A stretch of 64,000 bases of DNA from Methylocaldum szegediense (GTDB taxonomy: Bacteria; Pseudomonadota; Gammaproteobacteria; Methylococcales; Methylococcaceae). A program made the position numbers and the translations under genes. Within the stretch, counting starts at the first letter, position 1; every line of letters begins with the position of its first letter. Shown in pieces: positions 9,082 to 18,701 of this stretch. The stretch covers positions 124,001-188,000 of the forward strand of contig NZ_OX458333.1 in assembly GCF_949769195.1 (NCBI RefSeq), written 5' to 3'. The notes beneath the pieces were generated by a model, which was not told where the DNA came from, searched no databases, and saw only the letters and a program-made list of their open reading frames with translations.

Positions 9082-10296
9082 TCAAAACTTCAGGATAGTG
9101 TTTGCAAAGACCGCGTTGTATTCGTAGTCGCCAAACTTCCTGGTGGAGTTACGGTGTCCCTTCTCGTAGACGATATTCAACTCACCGTGATCGGAAAAGT
9201 TGTAGGAAGCCGATAATCGGCCGATTAAGATTGTATCTTCGTCAGTCTTTGCATCGGGGCGCAACTTCGGGTCGCCGGCGTACTGCCACTCTTCCCAGCT
9301 AAATGTCGCTTGCAAGTCGATTTTGGGCGTTACCGACCAAGTGGGAGTGATGCTGACGCCTCTGGTGATGACATAGCTGGCCGTAATGTCCGAGGTTTTG
9401 TTCAACAAGTCTCCCCAACCGGACAATGTAATTGTGGTTTTCCCCGTCGGGGTCCATTGGTAATTGAACCGCCAGGCTTCGCCCTCATAATCTCGTTGTG
9501 AAAATTGCTTGTGCTTTCGAATGCGATAGCCTACGCGCCCCTCTACCAGCGATTTTCCGGTTATCTGCCATTTGTAGAGTGCGCTCAATTCATGTTCTTG
9601 GTACTGGTTATCGATCAGCGCAGACAAAATCCGCTCCCGATTCGGCAGGCGAGCATCGGTGTGCGTGTATTGAATGCCGATCGTATTCTCGTCGGGAGAT
9701 TTGTAGTGCAGTCCGATAATACCGGTATTACTTTTTAAATCGAGAAATTGACGCTCGGCTGCACCATGCTCGCTATTCAGCCATCGGTATTGTCCGTTCA
9801 ATCTCCAGCGTGGATTGAACTTGTAATTGATATCGACCAAAGCTGAATTGTCCGTAATGAGATCCTTTCCGAAAAAGTCCGTGTTCGTAAAACGTCCCAA
9901 GTACTGCCTGTAGTCATAGCCGAGTATCCCGCCGAGAGACGTTCCCAATTGCCATTTCCACGCCCCTTTTGCCACGGCTGATACATGGTTCAGGTTATCG
10001 TGGTTGACGAACCGATTGTCGTCGACCTTACCCTCGATAAAGAATTCCTGACGGCTCACCGGAATATAGGTTTTGAGACCTGCGGAAAGCCGATTGATCA
10101 AGTCCCAGCGCTTCGAATCGTCTATCGGTGCGTTCGGATTCGTCTCGCGTGGGCGGCGGAAGAGATTGTCGTCGTAGGTCAGTGTCTCGGATATGTAAGG
10201 CTGAAAAGTGTCAGTCGGATCGGCGACGCCGAAAGAGGCTTCCGTCCAGACCAAAAACGTCAGGGAAATAATCGTTTCGGCTTTGGGCTTATACAT
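9082..10296 (-). CDS. epsL: Outer-membrane beta-barrel protein of the EpsL exopolysaccharide family
   Basis: A 404-residue predicted outer-membrane barrel: a short N-terminal signal-like segment (about 1-24), then alternating aromatic and polar strands throughout (for example TLTYDDNLFRRP, LNGQYRWLNSE, NIVYEKGHRN) and a terminal phenylalanine (ANTILKF). The TYDDNLFR start of the barrel and the operon context fit the EpsL family found in methylotroph exopolysaccharide loci, where it is thought to aid polymer transport across or retention at the outer membrane. It is the last gene of the minus-strand cluster, 56 bases after the FGE-like gene. The barrel call is good; the family name rests on recognition and context. 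Confidence 0.72.
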   Translation of the reverse strand: MYKPKAETIISLTFLVWTEASFGVADPTDTFQPYISETLTYDDNLFRRPRETNPNAPIDDSKRWDLINRLSAGLKTYIPVSRQEFFIEGKVDDNRFVNHDNLNHVSAVAKGAWKWQLGTSLGGILGYDYRQYLGRFTNTDFFGKDLITDNSALVDINYKFNPRWRLNGQYRWLNSEHGAAERQFLDLKSNTGIIGLHYKSPDENTIGIQYTHTDARLPNRERILSALIDNQYQEHELSALYKWQITGKSLVEGRVGYRIRKHKQFSQRDYEGEAWRFNYQWTPTGKTTITLSGWGDLLNKTSDITASYVITRGVSITPTWSVTPKIDLQATFSWEEWQYAGDPKLRPDAKTDEDTILIGRLSASYNFSDHGELNIVYEKGHRNSTRKFGDYEYNAVFANTILKF

Positions 10297-10352
10297 GACC
10301 CGCCAATGCTTGCGGCTTGAACACTTTCAAATGCTTGCGCAAAGCTTTTGTG

Positions 10353-12491
10353 TCAGCCAATGCGTTGGGACTTGCCGTATCGTCGAATCCCGAACACCGT
10401 TAGCCCGGTCAACAGCGAGGCACCTACTCCGACAACCATGCCATAGACGGCTGCCGCGCGCGGCGTTAGATTCCGGAAAATGCTGTCCAGCCTCGCACAG
10501 CTTGCTTCCGCCGCCGTTTCCATTTCGTCGGACGATGCTCTGGCCAATCGACCGCCATATACGAAGTACCCATGTGCGGGATCGCCGGGATCCAGGTTGA
10601 GTGCATGCAAGCCTAAATACGAGTAATTGAAGGAGCCTCCTCGTAGCCCCCGCGTCCACTCGTCACAGCGCCAACATTTCCCCCGGCCTTGGCTACGCCA
10701 GTCTTCGATCCATTCCCAAACGTTCCCCGCCATACCCTGCACCCCGAAGAAACTCGCTGCATACGGATAGTCGTTGACTCTCGCGACGTACCACGGCTCC
10801 CCAATGCCGAGTTGGGTCGTTTGGTAATTGGCAGTGTTGCGATCACCCGGCGGCGCAGAATTGTTCGGTGCGTTGTCGGTCATCAACGGGTAATCCCAAT
10901 ACTTCCTGACGCCGGGCTTTAAAGGGTCAAAATAGGCTGCCTTGTACCATTCGTCGTTGCTCGGGATCCAATACCTTGCCCCCGGATTTCTTCTGTCCGG
11001 GAGCTTTGAAAACTCGACGATGGCTCCAGGTGTGGTCGGGAACGAGCGGGTGTCGTAAGCGCCGTGCGAGTCGTTTCCTTCCGTCGTTCCGAGCTCAGAC
11101 CGTCCGGTTCTAGGATTCCCGTAGTGATACCAATTAGCCATTCGGGCCAGCATGTACCATGACAAATAAGTCACCGGGCGTTCTTCCCAGCCAGGTTTCG
11201 CGGAATAGACGAACTCGTCGCCATTCTTCCGTCTGACGATGCCGCCCACGACCCCCGACTGCATGTCTTCATGGAACAATCGAAACGGGTCGGATTTCGA
11301 AGCAACGGCGTTCAAGAAATCCGCATATTGGCGATTGGTAATTTCGTACTTACCGATCTCGAATGAATAGGGCACGCACCCGTGACCATAGAGAGGATCT
11401 TTGTCATTACCCGGGTATCCCACTTTCACGAATACCATGTCGGTTTCGTTGTGTCCGTTATCGTGGACGTCCGGAACCGCCGTGGCCGCAGGTAAGATGG
11501 CCTTTTTGGAAGGTCCAACGGGATCAGGATTCATAAGCGGACGAGGAGTCGCAGTCCCGACTGGATCGATTGCTTGGGGGGTACGGGCAACTCTGAATCC
11601 GAAGGTGGCGAGCTTTTGGTCTGGCATCTCGCTGTCGCGGTAGGTTCTGCGCAGTGCTGACTCGTACATGACCAGAGACCCGCCGAGTGCCATGCGCCCC
11701 GAGCCGTTTCGATCTTCTACCCACTCCATGGCGTTTCCGGCTTGGTCGAACGTTCCGAAAGAACTGCCCGATCCGGAATAAGAACCCACTTCGGTGAGAT
11801 GCGGAAACGGGGCTGCCCATCGTTCAGAATAGAAATTGGCACTATTGAACCGATCCGTTGGCGCTGATGCCGAAGGTTTTTTGTCGGAGCCGGTTGCGAA
11901 CTCCCAATAGTCTTGGCGAGCGTAATCGTAGAATCCAGCCTTGATCCACTCGTTGCAGTTGGGTATCCAATAGAGCGCGTTCACGTTTCGCCTAATATTC
12001 GCGCTGTTGCCCAGACGCTCGAGTTCCGAGGTGTCGTAGGCCCCGACAGTGGCATTACCCTCCGTGGTGCCCAAAACGGAGTGCCCCGAGTTCGGCCTTC
12101 CGAAGTGCAGCCAATTTGCGTATCGAATGGCATCGAACCAAGATACGAAAGTGACAGGCAAGCGCGCATACCCCGGCTTCACGCTATAGTGGATCTGGCC
12201 GTCGCGCACCTCCGCCCGTATCCCACCGAAAAAGTGTTGCTCCATCAATTCGGAGTAAAGTCCTTTTGAATCGCCGTAGCGTGCGACAGCATTCAGAAAT
12301 TCGGCATATTGCTCGTTAGTGACCTCGTATCTGGAAATTTCGAACGGATAGTCCACTTTTCCGCAGCCCGTCTTTGGGTCGGGCGGATTGCCGGGGTGAT
12401 CGACCAGGACGAACCCGGTGGAATCATCTCCGACGGGATTACAGACACCGTCGTTAGCGTTCAGCAGACCAGTCAGCGACACGACAACCAT
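10353..12491 (-). CDS. Tandem formylglycine-generating-enzyme (FGE-sulfatase) fold protein with C-terminal membrane anchor
   Basis: The protein (712 residues from ATG 12491) contains two FGE-fold domains, at about residues 26-303 and 350-665. Both open alike (PFEISRYEVTNEQYAEFLNAVA and SFEIGKYEITNRQYADFLN) and carry WIP.(C/N/D)EW, AGN.(M/V)EW.ED and GGS; the duplication is evident. The last 40 residues are a hydrophobic segment followed by RRYGKSQ, as in membrane or sorting anchors. The cysteines of a true formylglycine-generating site are not where expected, so sulfatase activation is doubtful. The N-terminus is uncertain: AGGAGG is 21 bases before this ATG, and the basic residues just upstream would suit a signal peptide. 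The genes on both sides are exopolysaccharide genes. Confidence 0.72.
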   Translation of the reverse strand: MVVVSLTGLLNANDGVCNPVGDDSTGFVLVDHPGNPPDPKTGCGKVDYPFEISRYEVTNEQYAEFLNAVARYGDSKGLYSELMEQHFFGGIRAEVRDGQIHYSVKPGYARLPVTFVSWFDAIRYANWLHFGRPNSGHSVLGTTEGNATVGAYDTSELERLGNSANIRRNVNALYWIPNCNEWIKAGFYDYARQDYWEFATGSDKKPSASAPTDRFNSANFYSERWAAPFPHLTEVGSYSGSGSSFGTFDQAGNAMEWVEDRNGSGRMALGGSLVMYESALRRTYRDSEMPDQKLATFGFRVARTPQAIDPVGTATPRPLMNPDPVGPSKKAILPAATAVPDVHDNGHNETDMVFVKVGYPGNDKDPLYGHGCVPYSFEIGKYEITNRQYADFLNAVASKSDPFRLFHEDMQSGVVGGIVRRKNGDEFVYSAKPGWEERPVTYLSWYMLARMANWYHYGNPRTGRSELGTTEGNDSHGAYDTRSFPTTPGAIVEFSKLPDRRNPGARYWIPSNDEWYKAAYFDPLKPGVRKYWDYPLMTDNAPNNSAPPGDRNTANYQTTQLGIGEPWYVARVNDYPYAASFFGVQGMAGNVWEWIEDWRSQGRGKCWRCDEWTRGLRGGSFNYSYLGLHALNLDPGDPAHGYFVYGGRLARASSDEMETAAEASCARLDSIFRNLTPRAAAVYGMVVGVGASLLTGLTVFGIRRYGKSQRIG

Positions 12492-12607
12492 GACGTAGCG
12501 CGTTTTGGTGGTCCTCCTAGAGGTGCCGTGAGCGTGGGAAGCGTTGCTCTCGCTACCATTTCGGAAAGATTTGCAAATTGCGTTACGGCTATTCACAGCT
12601 GCAGACT

Positions 12608-13813
12608 TCAGCGAAAGAGGAGCGGCAAGATGTCGTGGATCCGCTTTGCACGAAAATAAGACCGCGCTACCGCGCGGTTTTCGGATTCCGCAGTATGGCC
12701 TGTGGCCGCAGAATTCAGGCCGTCGAGGATTGCGGACGCGAATCCGCATTCGTCCTGGCTGATTCGGAAGCAACGCCTAACTTCATCGGGAAGGCCTGCC
12801 AAGCCTTGGGGCGTACAAACCAATTCGGCAGGGGAAAACAGCATTTCCACCGATTTGATGTTGACCCCGCTGCCTGCAAAGACAGGGTTGATCAGCACCT
12901 GTGCATCCCGCAATACCGTAACGGCGTCCCGCGGATTTTCGATCAGTGTGACTTCAGGCCGCGCGGCCAGTGCGGCTCTGATTCGGTCGGAAGGCTGGCT
13001 ACCTGCGATGAACAGGCGTAGGCCCGGGCACGCATCGAGTAGCAGGGGTGCCACCTTCTCCAGAAACCAAACCAAGCCCTGGACGTTATTGGGCATAAAC
13101 AGGTTTCCGAGATAGCCGACGTCGAATTGGGGCGGATCTTTTCGCGGTGCACTGAGGCGTTTCGCAAAAGATTCATCCACCAACGGCGGTAGCCAATGTC
13201 CGGATGTAAACCCGTGCTTCTCCCAGTATCTGAGGTCATCGACGGAGATATCGAAGAACGCGGAACTCTCCCTGAGAATTCCGTGTTCATAACGGCGCAG
13301 GTTGAATACGCTGAGTGTCCACTGGAACTTCTCTCGTGTCGTTCGGGCGAGTCTGGCTTGGTCCAGTGTGTACCGATGTTCGATGTTGTGAGAGCGGTAG
13401 AACAGCGGCAGCTTCAGCTCGTGGGCCAGACGGCGGGCCACCTCGCCGCCGTAGAGGGCATCCAGCCAGACTGCCTGGCTGCCGAATGTCCGCTGCGCTT
13501 CCAATAGGGAATGAAACTCGGCGGCTCTCAAGTTGCGGGAAGCGACTCGCCAAGGCAGCCGCCACAGTCGTCCGGCTCGCTTGATGCGCGAAGACCAGGT
13601 TTGTTCAAACGGAAAGACATACAAACCCTCCACGACCTCCCGCACTTTGTCCAGGTGGTCCGGTTGCGGCGCGCCAGCGGCTCCGCCGCCCCAGCAGACG
13701 AGCTGGATGCGGACACCGGCCGATTTCAAGGCGCAGAGCCGACGCCACACATCCACCAAACCGCCATGGCTGGGAGGGAAGGGCAACTCGTTGCAGATCA
13801 TCGTGATACGCAT
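12608..13813 (-). CDS. Glycosyltransferase, GT4-type (GT-B fold)
   Basis: A 401-residue protein with the N-terminal signature of nucleotide-sugar transferases (MRITMICNELPFPPSHGGLVD, with the glycine-rich acceptor loop) and a C-terminal donor-binding domain (FDVGYLGNLFMPNNVQGL, then INPVFAGSGVNIK). The start at 13813 follows AAGGACC. It starts 11 bases after the heparinase-like gene and is probably in the same transcript. It should add a sugar to the lipid-linked repeat unit at the inner membrane; donor and linkage cannot be read. Confidence 0.83.
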   Translation of the reverse strand: MRITMICNELPFPPSHGGLVDVWRRLCALKSAGVRIQLVCWGGGAAGAPQPDHLDKVREVVEGLYVFPFEQTWSSRIKRAGRLWRLPWRVASRNLRAAEFHSLLEAQRTFGSQAVWLDALYGGEVARRLAHELKLPLFYRSHNIEHRYTLDQARLARTTREKFQWTLSVFNLRRYEHGILRESSAFFDISVDDLRYWEKHGFTSGHWLPPLVDESFAKRLSAPRKDPPQFDVGYLGNLFMPNNVQGLVWFLEKVAPLLLDACPGLRLFIAGSQPSDRIRAALAARPEVTLIENPRDAVTVLRDAQVLINPVFAGSGVNIKSVEMLFSPAELVCTPQGLAGLPDEVRRCFRISQDECGFASAILDGLNSAATGHTAESENRAVARSYFRAKRIHDILPLLFR

Positions 13814-13823
13814 CGGTTGGTCC

Positions 13824-15833
13824 TTATCTTGCGCGGCCTGTTTTCCGTGCGGATGCCTGTGACGATCCGAGCGGGTGAAACACCAGCTTGAATTTGGTTC
13901 CCGTTGCCATGCCCTCAAGGTAGATGCCCCGCCGGGTGTAGGGCCGTACGGAATCGGGCACCGTGCCTACAAACGCGCGCTGCAGCTCAGCGCCGAAGAC
14001 CGTTAGGGCAAACCGGCGGCCACCGCAGTCGAGCGTGCTACTCCAAGTGCCGGACGCCACATAGGCGGTCCAGTCCTTCCAATGGCGAAAAGCTGTCGCT
14101 TTAGGCAATGATGCCCCTTCGGCTTTAGAAGGGCTGTCGGCGGTCACCGCACAGGGCGTGTTCAGGACCACGCCGATCGCCTGCGGCGTGTCCGATCCAG
14201 TGGTCACCCCGACCTCATCGATAAACTCGCCGCCTTCGACAGCGAGACGCCGCGTTGCCGTCACCCCGGGACGATAGCTCGGATGGGACACCGTCGCGGA
14301 CGAGCCGTCCGGAGCGATCTCGTCGAGCTGTCCCTCGGATGGCCATGGGGTTTGCCCATCGCCGTTGACCAGCGGCACGTTGTGCGCCGGCGCCCGGCTG
14401 AAATAGTCTTTGTGCAGCGGCGAGCCGTAGCCGACCGTGCCGGCGTCTCTGAGAATCCAGGTATCGCCGTATTGGAGTTCATAGGTGAGAGCTTCCTGCT
14501 GGGCATGAAAGCGGGCTTTCTGGCCATAGCGCAGCAGGGCGTGCCAGCCATTCTTCACGACTTGAACCGCGTCGAGGCCCGGTACAGGGCCCGATACCGC
14601 CTCGGGTAAAGGAGGCACCGAGTCGACGGCCTTGGGCGGATCGAGCAGGTTATCCCAGCTCAGTTGGTTCTCGGCCTCTTTGAGCCCGATCCAGGTCGGC
14701 AACACCCGGCGGGAGGCCGCCCACAGCCGGCGATTCGGCGCCTTGCGGTTGGGCGGCGAATCGTTGAGGGTGGGGGCGTCTTCGTCGGCAAAGCGCACCG
14801 TCATGGGGGCGATCATCAGATTTTGCGTGATCCAGAGTTCTCGGGCGAAGTCGGCCAGGCGGCCGCGCAACGAGGCGCCGACCAGCAGTTCTACCATGGC
14901 TTGGACCACGTAATCCTGATAAGACAGGGAGTGCTCGTACCAGAACCAATCGGGTGACACGCCGGTCTCGAGGAGCGAGCGAAGACCGAAAGGTGAGTGC
15001 TTGCCGAAAGCGATCAGCTCGGTTTGGTCGAACTCGAGTCCGATCAAGGTTACGGCCGCGGCATGCCAGACGGCGATGTTGTGAACCTCGCGCGAGGAGG
15101 CCATCAGGTTGGCGGCGAGGGGCAGGAACAATCCGTCGCGCCAATGGTTGACGCGAGCCGCCGGAACATGGGGTTTCAGCAGCCGGACGGTTTCGATCAA
15201 CACCAGGGCTCGGGTGGCTTCGTCCAGGCTCTGATTCATCAATTGGGCGCGGCCGTTCCAAGTTTGCAAAGGGAAGCCGTGGTAGGCATCGGCGTAGAAA
15301 TCGAGCTGCGAAGCAGCCCAATCGAAGTAGCGGTTATCGCCGGTCAGGCGGAACAGCCGGGCGGCGTCGAGCACGCGATCGATGTTGTAGATCCGGTTAT
15401 GGGCGATCCAGGCCGCGCGTAGCTTTTCAGAGCCCGGTTCGTCAGGCGGGATCGGCTGGTCGGGAGTCCAGTGAAGAAAGGCACCCGTCTTTGTATTCAC
15501 GTAATTGTGCAGCCAGCCTGCCGCCCATTCCGGGTGGTCGCGGGGTGTGCTCATCCACTTCGCAATCCGACCGGTTTGCTCCTTCAACCAAGCGTTCCAG
15601 CGCGGGTCGCGAGCCACGCGCCGGCGGGCCGCATCCCAGTCCTCGCGGGCGGCACGGGCCGGTGCATAGTCGTCGTCACCCGCCTTCAAGGCCTTAAAGG
15701 CGGCTTTGACCGTGTCGTCACTGGGCAGGTCTGGGGCTTTTGACGCTGGTTGAGTTTTGCCCGCGGCGATTGCTTCGACGAATGCTCCTGTCAGCAAAAA
15801 GGCACGCCAGCTCCATGATCGCAGCGTTCTCAT
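13824..15833 (-). CDS. Heparinase II/III-like polysaccharide lyase, exported
   Basis: A 669-residue protein beginning with a signal peptide (MRTLRSWSWRAFLLTGAFVEAIAAG). An alpha/alpha-toroid domain fills the N-terminal half (GWLHNYVN, AWIAHNRIYNIDRVLDAARLF, EVHNIAVWHAAAV with the conserved histidine, WYEHSLSYQDYV) and a beta-sandwich domain of heparinase II/III type the C-terminal half (LRYGQKARFHAQQEALTYEL, then SPLHKDYFSRAPAHNVPLVNG). Such proteins cleave uronic-acid polysaccharides in the periplasm. In an exopolysaccharide operon it may trim or turn over the polymer. The start at 15833 is chosen for the signal peptide; the open frame extends 13 codons further. Confidence 0.82.
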   Translation of the reverse strand: MRTLRSWSWRAFLLTGAFVEAIAAGKTQPASKAPDLPSDDTVKAAFKALKAGDDDYAPARAAREDWDAARRRVARDPRWNAWLKEQTGRIAKWMSTPRDHPEWAAGWLHNYVNTKTGAFLHWTPDQPIPPDEPGSEKLRAAWIAHNRIYNIDRVLDAARLFRLTGDNRYFDWAASQLDFYADAYHGFPLQTWNGRAQLMNQSLDEATRALVLIETVRLLKPHVPAARVNHWRDGLFLPLAANLMASSREVHNIAVWHAAAVTLIGLEFDQTELIAFGKHSPFGLRSLLETGVSPDWFWYEHSLSYQDYVVQAMVELLVGASLRGRLADFARELWITQNLMIAPMTVRFADEDAPTLNDSPPNRKAPNRRLWAASRRVLPTWIGLKEAENQLSWDNLLDPPKAVDSVPPLPEAVSGPVPGLDAVQVVKNGWHALLRYGQKARFHAQQEALTYELQYGDTWILRDAGTVGYGSPLHKDYFSRAPAHNVPLVNGDGQTPWPSEGQLDEIAPDGSSATVSHPSYRPGVTATRRLAVEGGEFIDEVGVTTGSDTPQAIGVVLNTPCAVTADSPSKAEGASLPKATAFRHWKDWTAYVASGTWSSTLDCGGRRFALTVFGAELQRAFVGTVPDSVRPYTRRGIYLEGMATGTKFKLVFHPLGSSQASARKTGRAR

Positions 15834-15849
15834 CGTTGTCCTCTTGTCG

Positions 15850-17232
15850 TCATGGATGGAAAAACGCGACATCGGATGAGGCGTTAGGACTTACTTCCTT
15901 CGCCAGGAAGGGCTCGATGTTGAGCAAGGCGAGTTGTTCGACCCTAGGCCAAGAATCCGAGACACGGGTAGCGAGGACCTCGCGTGAGGAAACCAGTTCG
16001 CCGAGCAGCGATGCCAGGCGAGAGGAATCGAGAATCGACTCGGGGGCCACCGCCAGATGTCCGGGAAGTTCGAAATGTCGGAAAAGTCCTTCGAATTTGC
16101 CTTGATACGTGACGGCGGCGACGGGCACACCCTGGCCGAGCGCCGCGACCGCCAAATGCATCCGTCCGGTGAAAACAGCGTCCGTCAGAGAGGCGATGGC
16201 TTTCAGTTCTTTTGCGGAGAAATGATTCTTCCAGTAGCGGATCCGTTCGCCCAATTCGTCCTGAAGTTGTTCGAAAATCGGGCCAAGCATGGCTTCATCG
16301 CCTAGCGGGCCACCGCGAAAATCGTGCGAAATGAGCAGAAAGGTCACATCATTCCGCGCCGCAACTTCACGCAATCCCCCGACCGCGGCACGGACCATCG
16401 CCGAACGCTGGGATTCATCGCCTTCCTTGATCAGCATCGGGTGGAGATTGAAACCCACCACGGTATGGCCTTTCGCCCGTTGTGACTCGGCCCATAGACG
16501 AACGGCTTCCACTCGTTCGCTGAGCCAGGGGCGTAGCAGGAAGGCGGCATCGGCGACCAGCCTCGAATTCGCTTGCGATATGCGTCCAAAGCGTTCGAGA
16601 GAAACTTCGTCCCGGACGGACACGACGAAACGCTGATCGAGCGAGCGCAGGCAGCGGCGCAACCGAGAGGACGGTCTGTCGTTGAACGAGAATCCTAAAG
16701 TCGCGCTTCGTTTTCCGAGCCGCGCAGCCATGTCGCCGACCACCCAAAGGCGCAGAGCAGTCAGCGGAGAGTAGTATCCGTCCATCACGTCGCCGCCGAC
16801 GATCACCAGTCCTTCATAGTGAGACATGGTCTGGATTAGCCGGCGCAGGGACCACTTGGGATTGGCCCAGACCGGTTCCAGGTGCACGCCAAGATTTGCC
16901 AGCGTCTCGGGAACTTTGTCACGGTAGGTCAGCAGCCCGAATCGGCAGGTGGGATTGAATTCACGGATGCGCTCGACGAACGCCGTAATCATCGCCTCGT
17001 CACCTTTAGAGCCGGCAACCGTATCCGGATCGCAGGGAGCGATCAGAATCGAGTTACAGGATTCGTTCGGATGCGGGTGGGGCGGATTGGCCAATTGCTC
17101 CTTTTCGCGCTGCCATTCCTTATACAGCATTGGCACCCGCAAGAACTCTCTCAGGAGAGCGCGAACCCCTTTTGCTTGAACGTTCTTGATCCTAATGGGC
17201 TTTTGGGGCTTATCGGAACTTAGTTCCATCAT
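15850..17232 (-). CDS. Polysaccharide pyruvyl transferase family protein
   Basis: The 460-residue protein resembles the polysaccharide pyruvyl transferase/CsaB superfamily: SNSILIAPCDPD..GSKGDEAM near the start, LVIVGGDVMDGYY, then VVGFNLHPML, LLISHDFRG, LTDAVFTGRMHLAVAALGQGVPVAAV and TYQGKFEGLFRHF. Members put ketal-linked pyruvate on sugars. The first ATG at 17232 overlaps the flippase stop (ATGA), so the long open frame reading upstream across the flippase gene is spurious. The heparinase-like gene follows 16 bases after its stop. Pyruvylation is inferred from family. Confidence 0.8.
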   Translation of the reverse strand: MMELSSDKPQKPIRIKNVQAKGVRALLREFLRVPMLYKEWQREKEQLANPPHPHPNESCNSILIAPCDPDTVAGSKGDEAMITAFVERIREFNPTCRFGLLTYRDKVPETLANLGVHLEPVWANPKWSLRRLIQTMSHYEGLVIVGGDVMDGYYSPLTALRLWVVGDMAARLGKRSATLGFSFNDRPSSRLRRCLRSLDQRFVVSVRDEVSLERFGRISQANSRLVADAAFLLRPWLSERVEAVRLWAESQRAKGHTVVGFNLHPMLIKEGDESQRSAMVRAAVGGLREVAARNDVTFLLISHDFRGGPLGDEAMLGPIFEQLQDELGERIRYWKNHFSAKELKAIASLTDAVFTGRMHLAVAALGQGVPVAAVTYQGKFEGLFRHFELPGHLAVAPESILDSSRLASLLGELVSSREVLATRVSDSWPRVEQLALLNIEPFLAKEVSPNASSDVAFFHP

Positions 17233-18692
17233 CCACGCCTCATTGATTTGACGGTTTGTATGGACTCGATTAGATAGCGGCGGCCAAGAAGAGCAATTCC
17301 TACGGCATAAACCGTGACTCCGACGGTAAGCTTCACGGCGAGATCCGCCACCTGATTCAGGCCGAGATCTGAAAGTGCGAGGCTGAACGCCTGGAGGGCG
17401 AAAAACATCATCGCCGCTGAAAAGGCAAATGGAAGGACACACCGCAGGATTCTGCGGACGGAGACGCCGAGGTACCTTCTGCCCAGAAAGAAACTCACGG
17501 GCGTCGCAACGAGTTGCGCCAGCACGTAGGCCTTTACGGTGATCTCCAAGGCTTGCCCTTTGGTTGCCACCAGGGCGGCGACGGCACCCGCCGCCTTGAC
17601 GATCGCGATCGTCAGAGCGGTACCAGACCGGCCGATGGCGTTCAGTCCCGATGCGTTGTAGTACTGGAGCGTCTGAACAGCCCCTAGAAGGGCGAGCGGT
17701 TTCAGAATGTCTGCGCTGTCGGCCCATTTGGCGCCGAATGCGGTCACGCAAAGTTCCGGGGCGACCGCGGAAACGAGGACGAAACATGGCATCGCGAAAG
17801 CAGCGGTCGCGGTCATCGCGCGGTAATACGCCTGGGCCAGCCGTTCTCGCTCCCCAGCGATCCGCGAGAAGCCCGAATGGGCCACGTCCATGACCACCGA
17901 GCTGAGGAGCTGCATCATGATGGTATAGATGCGGGAACCGACGGCATAGAAGCCGAGCGTGGTGGTGCCGAGCCACGCGCCGATGGCCAGTTCGATGGCA
18001 CGGGTATTGGCGAAATCCAGCAGGCGCATGCCGAGGATATTGCTTCCATAGCGGAGGAGTTGGCCGAACCCGACGAAACTGAATTTCAGTCCGGGCTTCC
18101 AGACGGGCTTGAGCCAGAGTAGGATCAGGCTGACCGATGAGCTGGTCAGAAATTGACCGACTAGACTCCAGACGCCGAAACCGGCAAGCGCCAGCCCAAT
18201 GCCTACCACGCCGCCAACGACGGTCGAGACTAAGATTCTGACTGCCAGCCAGCGATACTGGAAATTTCGCCGAAGCAGCGCTTGCTGGCAGAACCCGAGA
18301 GAACTCAGGAGTATTCCCAGGCAAGAGACTCGCAAGATTTCGGTCAGGCGCTCGGTGCCCATTACCGAGGCGATGATCGGAGCTGCTAGCCAGGTTGTTG
18401 TAACCAAAAGGGCGGCTACGAGAAAGTTGGCGACGAAGACCGTATTTAACTCTCGCGGCCCTATGGCTGGACGTTGCACGACCGCGTCGGCGAGCCCCTG
18501 TTCGGCAATGATCTCGATAAAAGCCAGCACCGCGATGGCGGCGGCGAATACACCGAAGTCATCCGGCGACAGAATGCGAGCAAGCAGGAAGAATACGGCG
18601 ATGGTCGCCAAGCGTCCGCCCCAATTGCGGACGGCCGACCAGATCAAACCCGATAGAACCTGATTGCCCAGCGATGTCGTAGTGCTGCTCAT
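17229..18692 (-). CDS. Oligosaccharide flippase, Wzx/MOP superfamily
   Basis: An integral membrane protein of 487 residues with about 12-14 hydrophobic helices spread across its length and the N-terminal pattern of polysaccharide flippases (GNQVLSGLIWSAVRNWGGR, LLARILSPDDFGVFAAA). It should flip lipid-linked repeat units from the cytoplasmic to the periplasmic side of the inner membrane. The start is the ATG at 18692, five bases after AGGTGG, rather than the GTG at 18701. Its stop overlaps the start of the pyruvyl-transferase-like gene. With the Wzy-like gene at 23.8 kb it points to Wzx/Wzy-dependent synthesis. Confidence 0.9.
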   Translation of the reverse strand: MSSTTTSLGNQVLSGLIWSAVRNWGGRLATIAVFFLLARILSPDDFGVFAAAIAVLAFIEIIAEQGLADAVVQRPAIGPRELNTVFVANFLVAALLVTTTWLAAPIIASVMGTERLTEILRVSCLGILLSSLGFCQQALLRRNFQYRWLAVRILVSTVVGGVVGIGLALAGFGVWSLVGQFLTSSSVSLILLWLKPVWKPGLKFSFVGFGQLLRYGSNILGMRLLDFANTRAIELAIGAWLGTTTLGFYAVGSRIYTIMMQLLSSVVMDVAHSGFSRIAGERERLAQAYYRAMTATAAFAMPCFVLVSAVAPELCVTAFGAKWADSADILKPLALLGAVQTLQYYNASGLNAIGRSGTALTIAIVKAAGAVAALVATKGQALEITVKAYVLAQLVATPVSFFLGRRYLGVSVRRILRCVLPFAFSAAMMFFALQAFSLALSDLGLNQVADLAVKLTVGVTVYAVGIALLGRRYLIESIQTVKSMRRG

Positions 18693-18701
18693 GGGTTCCA
18701 C

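Noticed and set aside
17233-18324. N-terminal extension of the pyruvyl-transferase frame across the flippase gene
   Set aside because: It is out of frame with the clear flippase gene and has shadow composition; the ATG at 17232 with ATGA overlap explains the gene.
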